Assembly (NCBI RefSeq): GCF_016595435.1
Contig: NZ_JAENIJ010000021.1
Location: forward strand, 1 to 64,000
Length of the DNA: 64,000 nucleotides
Direction: 5' to 3'
From: Luteolibacter pohnpeiensis
GTDB taxonomy: Bacteria; Verrucomicrobiota; Verrucomicrobiia; Verrucomicrobiales; Akkermansiaceae
Below, piece after piece: positions 46,303-54,442 of this stretch. The position numbers were made by a program, and so were the translations under genes. The notes under the pieces were generated by a model that was given only the letters and a program-made list of their open reading frames with translations, was not told where the DNA came from and did no database searches. Within the stretch, counting starts at the first letter, position 1; the number at the start of each line of letters is the position of its first letter.

Positions 46303-47415
46303 TCAACGCAGGGTGTAGCGGAATCCAGGAAGCACCCGAATCAAACGGCGCATTTCCAATTTCATGAGCGTCGCGGTGACGACGTGGGCGGGAAGACCTG
46401 ACTTTTCAATGATCAGATCGACCGGGGATTCGGCAGCGTTGATGTAAGAGAAAATCTTAGCTTCATCCTCGGGTAATTCAGGAAGCGGAAGTGGCTTGTC
46501 AGAAGGCGTAGCTGTGCTCTTTTGCAAAGGAAGCTGGCCGAGATCTTCTAAAATATGATCGCCGTCCATCACTAGAGTTGCTCCGTCACGAATCAACTGA
46601 TTGCAGCCGAGCGAGGTAGGTTTGTCGATGGGTCCTGGCACGGCAAATATGGGCTTTCCATATTCCGAGGCCAAATTGGCGGTAATGAGAGAACCGGACC
46701 ACGCCGGACATTCCGTGACCAGAATGGCTTGTGACCAAGCGGCGACGATGCGGTTCCTCATGGGGAAAGTTTGCTTATCTGGCGCCGTGTTTAAGGGGAA
46801 TTCAGAAACAACAGCTCCATGGCCTTCGGCGATTTTTGCAGCAAGCGCCAGGTTTTCAGGTGGATAGAGTTTTGCCAAACCGGATCCAAGGACCGCAATG
46901 GTGCGACCGTTGGCAGCTAGTGCGGCCTCGTGGGCGGCGGTATCGATGCCGCGCGCCAAGCCGGAAATGATGGTGTAGCCCGCGCTGGCGAGTTGATAGG
47001 AGAGTTTCTTGGTCGCTTGTTTGCCGTAATGGGTCGTTCGTCTGGAACCGACGACCCCGATCGCATGGCGATCTTTTGGGGATAAGTCACCCCATACATA
47101 CAACAGTAGGGGAGGGTCGTAGGCATCCCGCAGCGGTGCGGGGTAGTCGGCGTCATCGTGGGTGATGATCGAAATCCCACGTTGTTCCGCATCGGCGATT
47201 TCAGTGAGCGGGTCCGCGTGTGATTCCCAGGAAGTGATGATTTTTGCCGTTTCCTCGCCAATGCCGTCGACTCGCATCAGTCGATCCTTGGGGGCATTGA
47301 GGATGGCGGTGGCGTCCGTGAAGGATTCCAACAGACGGCGCACGCGGATGGGGCCAATTCTTGGCAGTAAATTCAGAGCAACCAGTGCTTCCCGGGGAGA
47401 CATTGACGTGAGCAT
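46303..47415 (-). CDS. dprA: DNA processing protein DprA
   Basis: 370 residues (ATG 47415; 47403 also possible). The N-terminal helix-hairpin-helix region (LNLLPRIGPIRVRRLLESFT) precedes the Rossmann fold that binds single-stranded DNA and loads RecA in natural transformation (GVVGSRRTTHYGKQATKKLS; SGLARGIDTAAHEAALAANG; TECPAWSGSLITA). A C-terminal winged helix occupies about 305-370. It begins 7 bp after the FAN1-DnaQ stop on the same strand. Confidence 0.94.
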   Translation of the reverse strand: MLTSMSPREALVALNLLPRIGPIRVRRLLESFTDATAILNAPKDRLMRVDGIGEETAKIITSWESHADPLTEIADAEQRGISIITHDDADYPAPLRDAYDPPLLLYVWGDLSPKDRHAIGVVGSRRTTHYGKQATKKLSYQLASAGYTIISGLARGIDTAAHEAALAANGRTIAVLGSGLAKLYPPENLALAAKIAEGHGAVVSEFPLNTAPDKQTFPMRNRIVAAWSQAILVTECPAWSGSLITANLASEYGKPIFAVPGPIDKPTSLGCNQLIRDGATLVMDGDHILEDLGQLPLQKSTATPSDKPLPLPELPEDEAKIFSYINAAESPVDLIIEKSGLPAHVVTATLMKLEMRRLIRVLPGFRYTLR

Positions 47416-47421
47416 GCAGAT

Positions 47422-49617
47422 TTAGGGTCGCGTGGCGATCTCGGATTCCTGGAATGAACTGGTTGGTTTAATAATGCGTTTGAGATTGATCAGTTTGAGC
47501 AATTCTGCGGTGGCTGCAGCATCACACAACGCCCGATGATGCCGATCCAATGAGATGGAAAACTCATCGCACAGTCGGGAGAGTTTGTAGGACTCCAATC
47601 CCGGATAGAATTTCCGCATTGCCACCACGGTGCAGAGTGTTGGGCGGCGAAAGTTTTGCCCGAGACGAGTGTATTCGTCGCGAAGGAATCCGTAGTCGAA
47701 ATTCGCATTGTGAGCGACCAACACGGCATCGCCCACAAATTCTCGAAACGAATCGGCAATCTGTTCGAAAGTGGGGGCATGCTCAACCATTCGATCATCA
47801 ATTCCCGTGAGTTCGGTGATGATTTTTGGAATCCGGCGCTGCGGGTGGATTAACGTCTGAAATTGATCAATCACCTCACCATTGCGGACCTTTAGTGCTC
47901 CGATTTCTGTCACCCGGTGACTTTCCGAGCGACGCCCCGTGGTTTCGAGGTCGACCACGACGTATTCCTGCATCGGATCGATCCACCACTGCACCCTGAG
48001 CACCCCAACGTCGAAACCAGCTACGCGCAGGGCTTCCATTTGCACCAATTGATGTCGCCGGATCTGGTCTCCCTCGGCTTTGATTTCGAGGAATTTCACC
48101 CCATCGGGATCGAAAACCAACAAATCGGGGTAGCCTCTTCCATTGGATTTAGGATCTGCTGCGATTCTCCGCAAAATGGTGGCTGTGGCCGTGGGAGTTG
48201 CGGCTTTCAAAAACCGGATCAGCATTGGCAAATCTTCCTCACGCCAGTGAAAGATACCGTTCGGTTGTCCGAAGTGATTGGAGAAAACCTCCTGGATCCA
48301 GGCTTCCGCTTTCGCTGTGCCGAGCCATTGCAAACGCGCCTCAATGACATCGGCCTGTTTCTCCGCAAAGCTTCGGTTTAGAAGTTGGGTGGGTCGCAGC
48401 TCAAACTCATTGGGAGTCGCGCAACTGGATTCGCCGTGAAGCGCATCCCAGAACATTACGCCAAACAACACCGACCAAAAATGATTCTCCACATGGATCG
48501 CCGTTTGACCCAGCTCCATGAAATGTCTGACCACCGCTTCTTCGGGCTGATCACGGAAGGCCTCGTCCAGTTTTAGAATCGGGGCTTCGCGCAGTAGCTG
48601 GGTGAGTCTGCCGATTTTGCGGCCGCCAAATTTCCGGGCATGAAAATCCTCGGCAAACAAGAGCTCTTCATCACTTGCAGGCTGATCGATAATTCGCTGC
48701 AAAAATGCCTGCACGATTTCGGTTTCTCCGCGTGCGTGACGAAGTCGGCAAATGCGCTCGCGGGCAGGGTGGTGATCCGATAGTTCATAAACCTGCAGAG
48801 CCTGTGGAATACAGTCGATGCGTTCCAGGCGTCCACCAAGCTGGGCGATGACGCGATGGAATTTTGCCTCCGTTTCCCGGTCGACTGCTGGTGGCCAATC
48901 TGCTGCAGAATCCGCGATGATGAGCAATTCACCGGGGTCCGCAGTCTCAATTTTTGTGGCGATCGAGCTGTAAAAAAATGCTGACTTGGCGCTTTGCGGA
49001 CTCTGAAATCTGGCCTCGAATTGAGTTTGTGCGGACTGAGTTTTCACAATTCCCAAGTCCCTCAATGCAAATGCCTGCAGGCTATCACGGGTTTTGCCGA
49101 AATAGAGAAAAAGCAAATACTCGAGCGTCTGTGTTCGAGCCTGGACGGTGAAGGATTCCAGCGTGAAGTGCCTGGCGAAATCTGCGAAACCGTAGCTTTC
49201 TCTGACCCAATTTCGGATCTGCTGTTTGGTTTTGCCGCTTGTGCAGCACTTCGCTGGATTTTCATCCGATTTCAGAAATTGGACGAGTTCAGCACGAGTT
49301 AGCAGATCTAACCATTCATCAACATCCGCTGCCTCCAAGGGTCGGATAAAGCCAAGCTCCCGCAGTTCGAGAAGCGAACTGTCGCGATCAGGGATTTCTG
49401 AATATTTGAATGACTCGATTCGAAAAATTCGCCCCCGGCGATTCGTCATTCTTACTTTCAATGCCTGAGCTTGTTGCCCCAATTGGTTGAAATGCTCGAT
49501 ATATTCACGTTCTTCGTCAGCCAACACTTTGGCATAGTGATTTTCTAAAAATGCGACCATTTCCTTAAAATGGTCGAGATAGTAGAAAGTTCGAAGTGTT
49601 GGAAATGGATGAGGCAT
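47422..49617 (-). CDS. FAN1-like VRR-NUC nuclease fused to a DnaQ-type 3'-5' exonuclease
   Basis: 731 residues from ATG 49617 (the frame opens at 49644). Residues 1-190 match the bacterial FAN1 N-terminal region (FYYLDHFKEMVAFLENHYAK; EIPDRDSSLLELRELGFI). A helical middle part (about 230-430) is TPR-like. The VRR-NUC domain lies at about 440-548, with GYPDLLVFDPDGVKFLEIKA then EGDQIRRHQ giving the PD-(D/E)xK residues. A complete DEDDh exonuclease follows from 551: VVVDLETTG, VAHNANFDYGF and HRALCDAAATAELL. FAN1 enzymes cut crosslinked or flap DNA; fusion to a proofreading-type exonuclease suggests stepwise incision and trimming. dprA follows after 7 bp. Confidence 0.85.
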   Translation of the reverse strand: MPHPFPTLRTFYYLDHFKEMVAFLENHYAKVLADEEREYIEHFNQLGQQAQALKVRMTNRRGRIFRIESFKYSEIPDRDSSLLELRELGFIRPLEAADVDEWLDLLTRAELVQFLKSDENPAKCCTSGKTKQQIRNWVRESYGFADFARHFTLESFTVQARTQTLEYLLFLYFGKTRDSLQAFALRDLGIVKTQSAQTQFEARFQSPQSAKSAFFYSSIATKIETADPGELLIIADSAADWPPAVDRETEAKFHRVIAQLGGRLERIDCIPQALQVYELSDHHPARERICRLRHARGETEIVQAFLQRIIDQPASDEELLFAEDFHARKFGGRKIGRLTQLLREAPILKLDEAFRDQPEEAVVRHFMELGQTAIHVENHFWSVLFGVMFWDALHGESSCATPNEFELRPTQLLNRSFAEKQADVIEARLQWLGTAKAEAWIQEVFSNHFGQPNGIFHWREEDLPMLIRFLKAATPTATATILRRIAADPKSNGRGYPDLLVFDPDGVKFLEIKAEGDQIRRHQLVQMEALRVAGFDVGVLRVQWWIDPMQEYVVVDLETTGRRSESHRVTEIGALKVRNGEVIDQFQTLIHPQRRIPKIITELTGIDDRMVEHAPTFEQIADSFREFVGDAVLVAHNANFDYGFLRDEYTRLGQNFRRPTLCTVVAMRKFYPGLESYKLSRLCDEFSISLDRHHRALCDAAATAELLKLINLKRIIKPTSSFQESEIATRP

Positions 49618-49740
49618 CAGTCTTGATGCGGAGAACCGAAGCAATGATTTGCAATGTGTTCAAGTGAATAGTTTTCGGGGAAGTGCTTGGATTCCGCAAA
49701 TGGATCAAAAAATCCCGAGCTACCAACCTGAATGCGCGGA

Positions 49741-50949
49741 TCAGCTTTTACTTAGCGCAATCAGCTCAAGTAATTTTTCGGCACAGGCAACAGCGAATTG
49801 AGGATCGTTGATCTCCAGATCGTAGGACTGAACTGGAATTTTCACATGGGAGGAAAGCGCGGTAAATAATGCGTCGTCAGCGATTGGATCGTTGAATTCC
49901 TGACCCGGAGAGCCAAGCGCGCTTAGCCCGAGACGAGGAAACATCAGTGCCGAAGGCGCGGTCCACAGGTTGATTTTTTCCGCCATGATTTCGCCGATTT
50001 TCGAACACTCATCTGCTGAGGTGCGCATGAGGGTGATTTGCGGGTTGTGCCGATAAAATTTTCGGTTGGCGAACTTGTGAGGAATCGTATCCGGCTCGCC
50101 GAAATTGATCATGTCGATGCATCCTGGGGCAATCACCACCGGGATGTTGGCGGTCGCCGCGGCTTCCAACCGGTGTGGACCTGCGCCCATGATGCCGCCG
50201 ACGGCTTCGTCCGCCAATTCGGTGGTGGTGAGATCAAGTACGGCGGTTACCATACCACTTTCGATCAAGGATTCCATGATGCGCCCACCGGCGCCGGTTG
50301 CCGCGAAGATGAGAACTTCATAGCCGGCTTGTTCCAGGACTTCCTTCGCTTTCGTCACACAGGCAGTCGTGTTGCCGAACATGCTGGCGACGATCAGAGG
50401 GCGCGATTCTCCGACATTCACCTCGCATTCCACCATGCCGCAGATCGCGCCTGCAGCCTGACTGAATAGCGTCCGCGAAAGTCGGTTGAGTCCGGCGACA
50501 TCGGCGATGCTCGGCATCATGACAATGTCTTTGGTGCCGAGGTAAGCCGCGGTGTTGCCGGCGGCGAGAGCGGAGACCATGAGCTTGGGAAGACCAAGCG
50601 GAAGGGCGCGCATGGCGGTGGTGGCGAGCGCGGTTCCTCCGCCTCCACCGAGTGAAATGACTCCCTGGATGGCATTTTCAGCGGCCAGTCTCGCCAGTAA
50701 AATGGCGGCGGCATTCCCCATGGCGGTGACGCATTCTCCGCGATCTTTACGGGCGAGTAGGGGTGCCAGGTCGAGCCCGGCGGCTGCCGCTACCTGTTCC
50801 CTTGTGATATCTGGCACGATGCTTGCGGGCGCTCCGGTGCCGACGTCGATGAGTAAAGTTTGCTGACCACGTTGACGGATTTTTTCAGCGATGAATTTGT
50901 GCTCCTCACCTTTGGAATCGAAGGTGCCGATGACTGCGATGGTGGCCAT
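49741..50949 (-). CDS. Tm-1-like ATP-binding (UPF0261) protein
   Basis: 402 residues. N-terminal nucleotide-binding part: AVIGTFDSKGEEHKFIAEKI; then SLGGGGGTALATTAMRALPL, GLPKLMVSA and GTKDIVMMPSIADVAGLN. The family is named for tomato Tm-1, whose N-terminal part binds viral replicase; bacterial function is unknown. In fungi and plants the domain is joined to a TIM-barrel PEP-hydrolase-like domain, and here that partner is encoded nearby (52706-53575) on the opposite strand. It is divergent from glycerate kinase with a 160-bp shared promoter region. Confidence 0.88.
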   Translation of the reverse strand: MATIAVIGTFDSKGEEHKFIAEKIRQRGQQTLLIDVGTGAPASIVPDITREQVAAAAGLDLAPLLARKDRGECVTAMGNAAAILLARLAAENAIQGVISLGGGGGTALATTAMRALPLGLPKLMVSALAAGNTAAYLGTKDIVMMPSIADVAGLNRLSRTLFSQAAGAICGMVECEVNVGESRPLIVASMFGNTTACVTKAKEVLEQAGYEVLIFAATGAGGRIMESLIESGMVTAVLDLTTTELADEAVGGIMGAGPHRLEAAATANIPVVIAPGCIDMINFGEPDTIPHKFANRKFYRHNPQITLMRTSADECSKIGEIMAEKINLWTAPSALMFPRLGLSALGSPGQEFNDPIADDALFTALSSHVKIPVQSYDLEINDPQFAVACAEKLLELIALSKS

Positions 50950-51109
50950 TTGTTAGTAGAATCGATGGGTGGATTTTTGCGATGGTGTCTGATCTCGCGG
51001 AGATCGTCACGTTTGTTTTGGAGGACTAGGTAATTCAACTTGCCGCCGCAAGTTTGAATCACTAGGGCTAAGCTGAAGCCTGCCAAGTGGTGGGGAACTG
51101 ATAACCCAT

Positions 51110-52222
51110 ATGTCATCGAGATTCTTAGTCGCGCCGGATAAATTTAAAGGTTCACTTACTGCAAAGGAGGCAGCGGATGCCATGATTGCTGGTATCATCG
51201 CTGCCTGTCCGACGGCTGAAATCGATTATTGTCCGATCGCGGACGGGGGTGAGGGATTCATGGATGCGCTGGCGGAAGCCATGCATGGAGAATGGATCGA
51301 TTGTCCTGCGGTGGATGCGCTGAATCGGCCGATCCAGAGTCGCTATGCCATCGCCCAAACTGCGGAGGGCAAAATTGCGATCATGGAAATGGCTGAGACC
51401 GCAGGAATTTGGCGGATCGGGAAAGATGAATTATGTCCATTGCTGGCGACCACTAAAGGAGTCGGTATGCAAATCGCGGACGCCGTTTTGAATCACCAGG
51501 TGGATCGGGTCATTCTTGGTTTGGGTGGGAGTGCCACCAACGACGGCGGGGCTGGAATGGCGGCTGCGCTCGGAGTTGAATTTTTGGATGCCTCAGGACA
51601 GCCGATCGATGTGGTGCCTCAGTGCTTTTCACAATTGGCCTCGGTGGATCTAAGTAAACGCATTCCACTTCCTGCCATGGTGGCAGCATGCGATGTGGAA
51701 AATCCTCTGCTGGGAAACCGGGGAGCGACGGCGGTTTTTTCAAAACAGAAGGGAGCGAGCGATGAGGATCGCCTGCTGCTTGAACGGGCCTTGGCGGCCT
51801 TGGCAGATCACAGCGCGGGATGGGTGGCCGCAGAAAAACCCGGAGCTGGAGCTGCGGGTGGGCTGGGATTCGGCTTATTGCATTTCACCGGGGCGACTCT
51901 GGAATCCGGCTTTGATTTGATTTCCGGATTGCTGCGGTTGGATGAGAGGGTGGCATCCGCAAGTCATGTTGTAACCGGCGAAGGGGCTCTGGACTATCAG
52001 AGTTTGGCGGGAAAAGGTCCGGTGTCGCTGGCAAGAATGGCAGTAAGATCAGGCGTCCCAGTGACGGCATTTTGCGGGATGGTGGACCAGGAAGTTCGGG
52101 CGAGCGGGTTGTTTCATGGAATTCACAGCCTTGCCGAAACCGGTTTGCCATTGGATGAGTTGATTTCGCGGGCTGGAACTCTGCTGAGTGAAATCGCCGA
52201 ACGCACGTTTAGAAAATCATGA
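51110..52222 (+). CDS. Glycerate kinase (GlxK/GarK family)
   Basis: 370 residues. It phosphorylates D-glycerate to 2-phosphoglycerate in this family. Motifs: DKFKGSLTAKEAADAMIAGI, PIADGGEGFMDAL, GLGGSATNDGGAGMAAALGV and GAGAAGGLGFGLLHFTGA. It heads a three-gene plus-strand run and overlaps the cupin gene by 4 bp (ATGA). The product, 2-phosphoglycerate, leads directly to PEP, which fits the PEP-hydrolase-like gene downstream. Confidence 0.93.
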   Translation: MSSRFLVAPDKFKGSLTAKEAADAMIAGIIAACPTAEIDYCPIADGGEGFMDALAEAMHGEWIDCPAVDALNRPIQSRYAIAQTAEGKIAIMEMAETAGIWRIGKDELCPLLATTKGVGMQIADAVLNHQVDRVILGLGGSATNDGGAGMAAALGVEFLDASGQPIDVVPQCFSQLASVDLSKRIPLPAMVAACDVENPLLGNRGATAVFSKQKGASDEDRLLLERALAALADHSAGWVAAEKPGAGAAGGLGFGLLHFTGATLESGFDLISGLLRLDERVASASHVVTGEGALDYQSLAGKGPVSLARMAVRSGVPVTAFCGMVDQEVRASGLFHGIHSLAETGLPLDELISRAGTLLSEIAERTFRKS

Positions 52223-52620
52223 AACGAAAACCATTCATCACCGAGGCTGAAGCCATTAAGGAAGATTTCAAAGGCAGGACCAACTATTGGCTATGCAACC
52301 CAGAGGTGGCGGATGCCAAGGGCTTGCAGATTTGCCGGGCCGTGCTGCCACCGGGGGAAGGGCACAATTTCCATCGCCACCCGGAATTGGAAGAAGTGAT
52401 TTATGTGCTCCAAGGCAAGGTCGAACAATGGGTGGAGCAGGAGAAACAAGTGCTGAATCCGGGCGAAGTGGCTCACATTCCGGCCGATGTGGTCCATGCG
52501 ACTTTCAATGATTCCGATGAGGATGCGGTGATTCTGGCGATCCTTTCTCCGGCGGCGAGCCATGGCCCGGCGACGGTTGATGTTTTTGACGATGAGCCTT
52601 GGAAATCAATGCGTGGCTGA
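52219..52620 (+). CDS. Small cupin protein
   Basis: 133 residues, single cupin barrel. Metal site motif 1 is GHNFHRHPELEEVIYVLQG (two His and a Glu) and motif 2 is PADVVHATFN with the second-strand His. Such proteins are isomerases, dioxygenases or sugar-acid lyases; the substrate here cannot be told. It is translationally coupled to glycerate kinase, so a role in making or handling glycerate or a related acid is likely. Confidence 0.85.
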   Translation: MKRKPFITEAEAIKEDFKGRTNYWLCNPEVADAKGLQICRAVLPPGEGHNFHRHPELEEVIYVLQGKVEQWVEQEKQVLNPGEVAHIPADVVHATFNDSDEDAVILAILSPAASHGPATVDVFDDEPWKSMRG

Positions 52621-52705
52621 TGTTGAGAGCTGACAAATACATGTGGATTCCCCGATAGAGCCTTTCCTCGACTTAGGCCTGTAGGCCGGGTTCCATGTTC
52701 TGCGT

Positions 52706-53575
52706 ATGCCGAATCAATGGACAGGAAAAGGAAACCCCTACACCCGCAGCGAAGTTCTCGAGCGTCTGAACGATACGATCTCGAAAGGTGAAGCGATCAT
52801 CGCTGCCGGGGCAGGGACGGGAATCAGTGCGAAGTTCATTGAAAAAGGCGGAGCCGATCTCATCATTATCTACAATTCCGGTCGTTTCCGGATGATGGGA
52901 CATGGCTCGACAGCTGGCATGATGGCCTATGGCGATGCCAATGCCGTGGCGATGGAAATTGGCGAATATGAAGTGCTTCCCGTGGTCGAGGAAGTGCCCG
53001 TGATCTGCGGGGTTCATGCTACCGATCCACGCCGCCGGATGTGGCATTGGCTTGGGAAAGTGAAAGATATGGGCTTTTCCGGAGTGAATAATTTCCCGAC
53101 TCACACCATCATCGATGGTCATTTCCGTGGGGTCTTGGAAGAGACCGGGATGAGCGTGCAAAAAGAATACGAAATGGTCGCTCTCGGAAGGAAAATGGAC
53201 CTTTTCAGCATCGTTTACGTCGGCTCACCCGAAGAGGCGGTCGAAATGGCCAAGGCGGGAGCTGACGCGATCATCGCACACGTCGGAACCACCGTGGGTG
53301 GCTCGATCGGCGTGACCAATGCCGTAGCAAGCTGGGATGATACGATCAAACGGACGCAAGACATTATCGACGCGGCGAACACGGTTCGTAAGGACATCCT
53401 GTTCCTGTGCCATGGTGGTCCGATCAACACTCCTGAGGATGCGGCACGGGTGATCGACAAGACCGATTGTGTCGGCTTCGTCGGTGCGTCGAGTTTGGAA
53501 CGAATGGGCGTTGAAGCTTCACTGACAAGCCTCACTCGCGAATTCAAATCGATCTCGCTGAAACGCAAGAACTGA
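52706..53575 (+). CDS. Phosphoenolpyruvate-hydrolase-like TIM barrel
   Basis: 289 residues. The N-terminal barrel has ISKGEAIIAAGAGTGISAKF, ADLIIIYNSGRFRMMGHGST, and VPVICGVHATDPRRRMW. The second half has DAIIAHVGTTVGGSIGV, typical of the PF09370-type family named as phosphoenolpyruvate hydrolase or TIM-barrel signal transduction. It lies 85 bp after the cupin and near the Tm-1-like gene, its known fusion partner in eukaryotes. The reaction is not established by experiment known to me. Confidence 0.87.
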   Translation: MPNQWTGKGNPYTRSEVLERLNDTISKGEAIIAAGAGTGISAKFIEKGGADLIIIYNSGRFRMMGHGSTAGMMAYGDANAVAMEIGEYEVLPVVEEVPVICGVHATDPRRRMWHWLGKVKDMGFSGVNNFPTHTIIDGHFRGVLEETGMSVQKEYEMVALGRKMDLFSIVYVGSPEEAVEMAKAGADAIIAHVGTTVGGSIGVTNAVASWDDTIKRTQDIIDAANTVRKDILFLCHGGPINTPEDAARVIDKTDCVGFVGASSLERMGVEASLTSLTREFKSISLKRKN

Positions 53576-53620
53576 GCTCGTTTCAAGAACTTGTAGCTCG
53601 AATTTTGCTGAAAGTTCCAT

Positions 53621-53636
53621 TACTGGAAATCCAGTA
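53621..53636. promoter_or_regulatory. 16-bp palindrome upstream of ThuA operon
   Basis: TACTGGAAATCCAGTA has perfect 7-bp arms and a two-base centre, 10 bp before the ATG at 53647. It could be an operator, or a hairpin that covers the ribosome binding site. Symmetry and position only. Confidence 0.4.
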
Positions 53637-53646
53637 GTTCAAAGTC

Positions 53647-54426
53647 ATGAAAAGCTCCAACCATCATCATCGATTCCTCGCCGCTGGCTGTGCGCTGGCA
53701 TTTTCCCTTCTTTCTTCCATGCCTGCGATGTCAGAAGATTTGCCGCCGGATAGCATTGCTCCGATGGGGCAGAAGTGGGCTGAAAAAAAAGCTGCGGATA
53801 CGATTCGGGTGCTTCTTGTCGGATCCGGCAGTTCCCACGATTTCCCGAAATACTTCCTCAAGGCGGACAGCGAAACGCTGACGAAAGCCGGCGGAATGGA
53901 AGTGACGGCGACGCCTAATCTTGAGGAAGCCCTCGCTCTATTGCCGGAAGCCGATGTATTGGTTTTCAGCGGCAACCACGACCAGTGGGGAACCGAGAAA
54001 TTCCAGAAAGCACTCAATCAGTTCGCGGATGATGGGCACGGAGTCATCATTCTCCACGCGGGGACTTGGGTGCATCCATGGGCTGGATACAACGATCGAT
54101 TTGTCGGCGGCGGTTCCACCGGACATGGTTATGGCGAATTTGAAGTGGCTGTGGAAAAGCAAAAAAATCCAGTCATGAACGGCGTGCCCAAGACTTTCAA
54201 AATCGTTGATGAAAGTTACCGGCATACTTTCAGCGAGGACGCCAAGGTCATTGAGCTGGCAGAGAACCATGCGGATGGACAGAAGCACGCCTGTGTCTGG
54301 ATTGTAAAAGACCGCAAGGCACGGATTGTCGACATCACGCTCGGCCATGCGGATGAGGCTCACTCCAATCCAGCCTATCAATCCATTCTCACCAATGCGG
54401 TGAAGTGGGTGGCAGAAGGCCGCTGA
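53647..54426 (+). CDS. Exported ThuA-domain protein
   Basis: 259 residues. The leader MKSSNHHHRFLAAGCALAFS has a lipobox-like C, then LLSSMPAMSEDL. The ThuA fold (glutamine amidotransferase-like) follows: IRVLLVGSGSSHDFPKYFLK, DVLVFSGNHDQWGTEKFQKA, GVIILHAGTWVHPWAGYN. ThuA proteins are linked to trehalose and keto-sugar metabolism; exported forms are common in PVC bacteria. 16 bp separate it from the larger ThuA fusion. Confidence 0.85.
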   Translation: MKSSNHHHRFLAAGCALAFSLLSSMPAMSEDLPPDSIAPMGQKWAEKKAADTIRVLLVGSGSSHDFPKYFLKADSETLTKAGGMEVTATPNLEEALALLPEADVLVFSGNHDQWGTEKFQKALNQFADDGHGVIILHAGTWVHPWAGYNDRFVGGGSTGHGYGEFEVAVEKQKNPVMNGVPKTFKIVDESYRHTFSEDAKVIELAENHADGQKHACVWIVKDRKARIVDITLGHADEAHSNPAYQSILTNAVKWVAEGR

Positions 54427-54442
54427 ACAAAAGAAGCGACAC

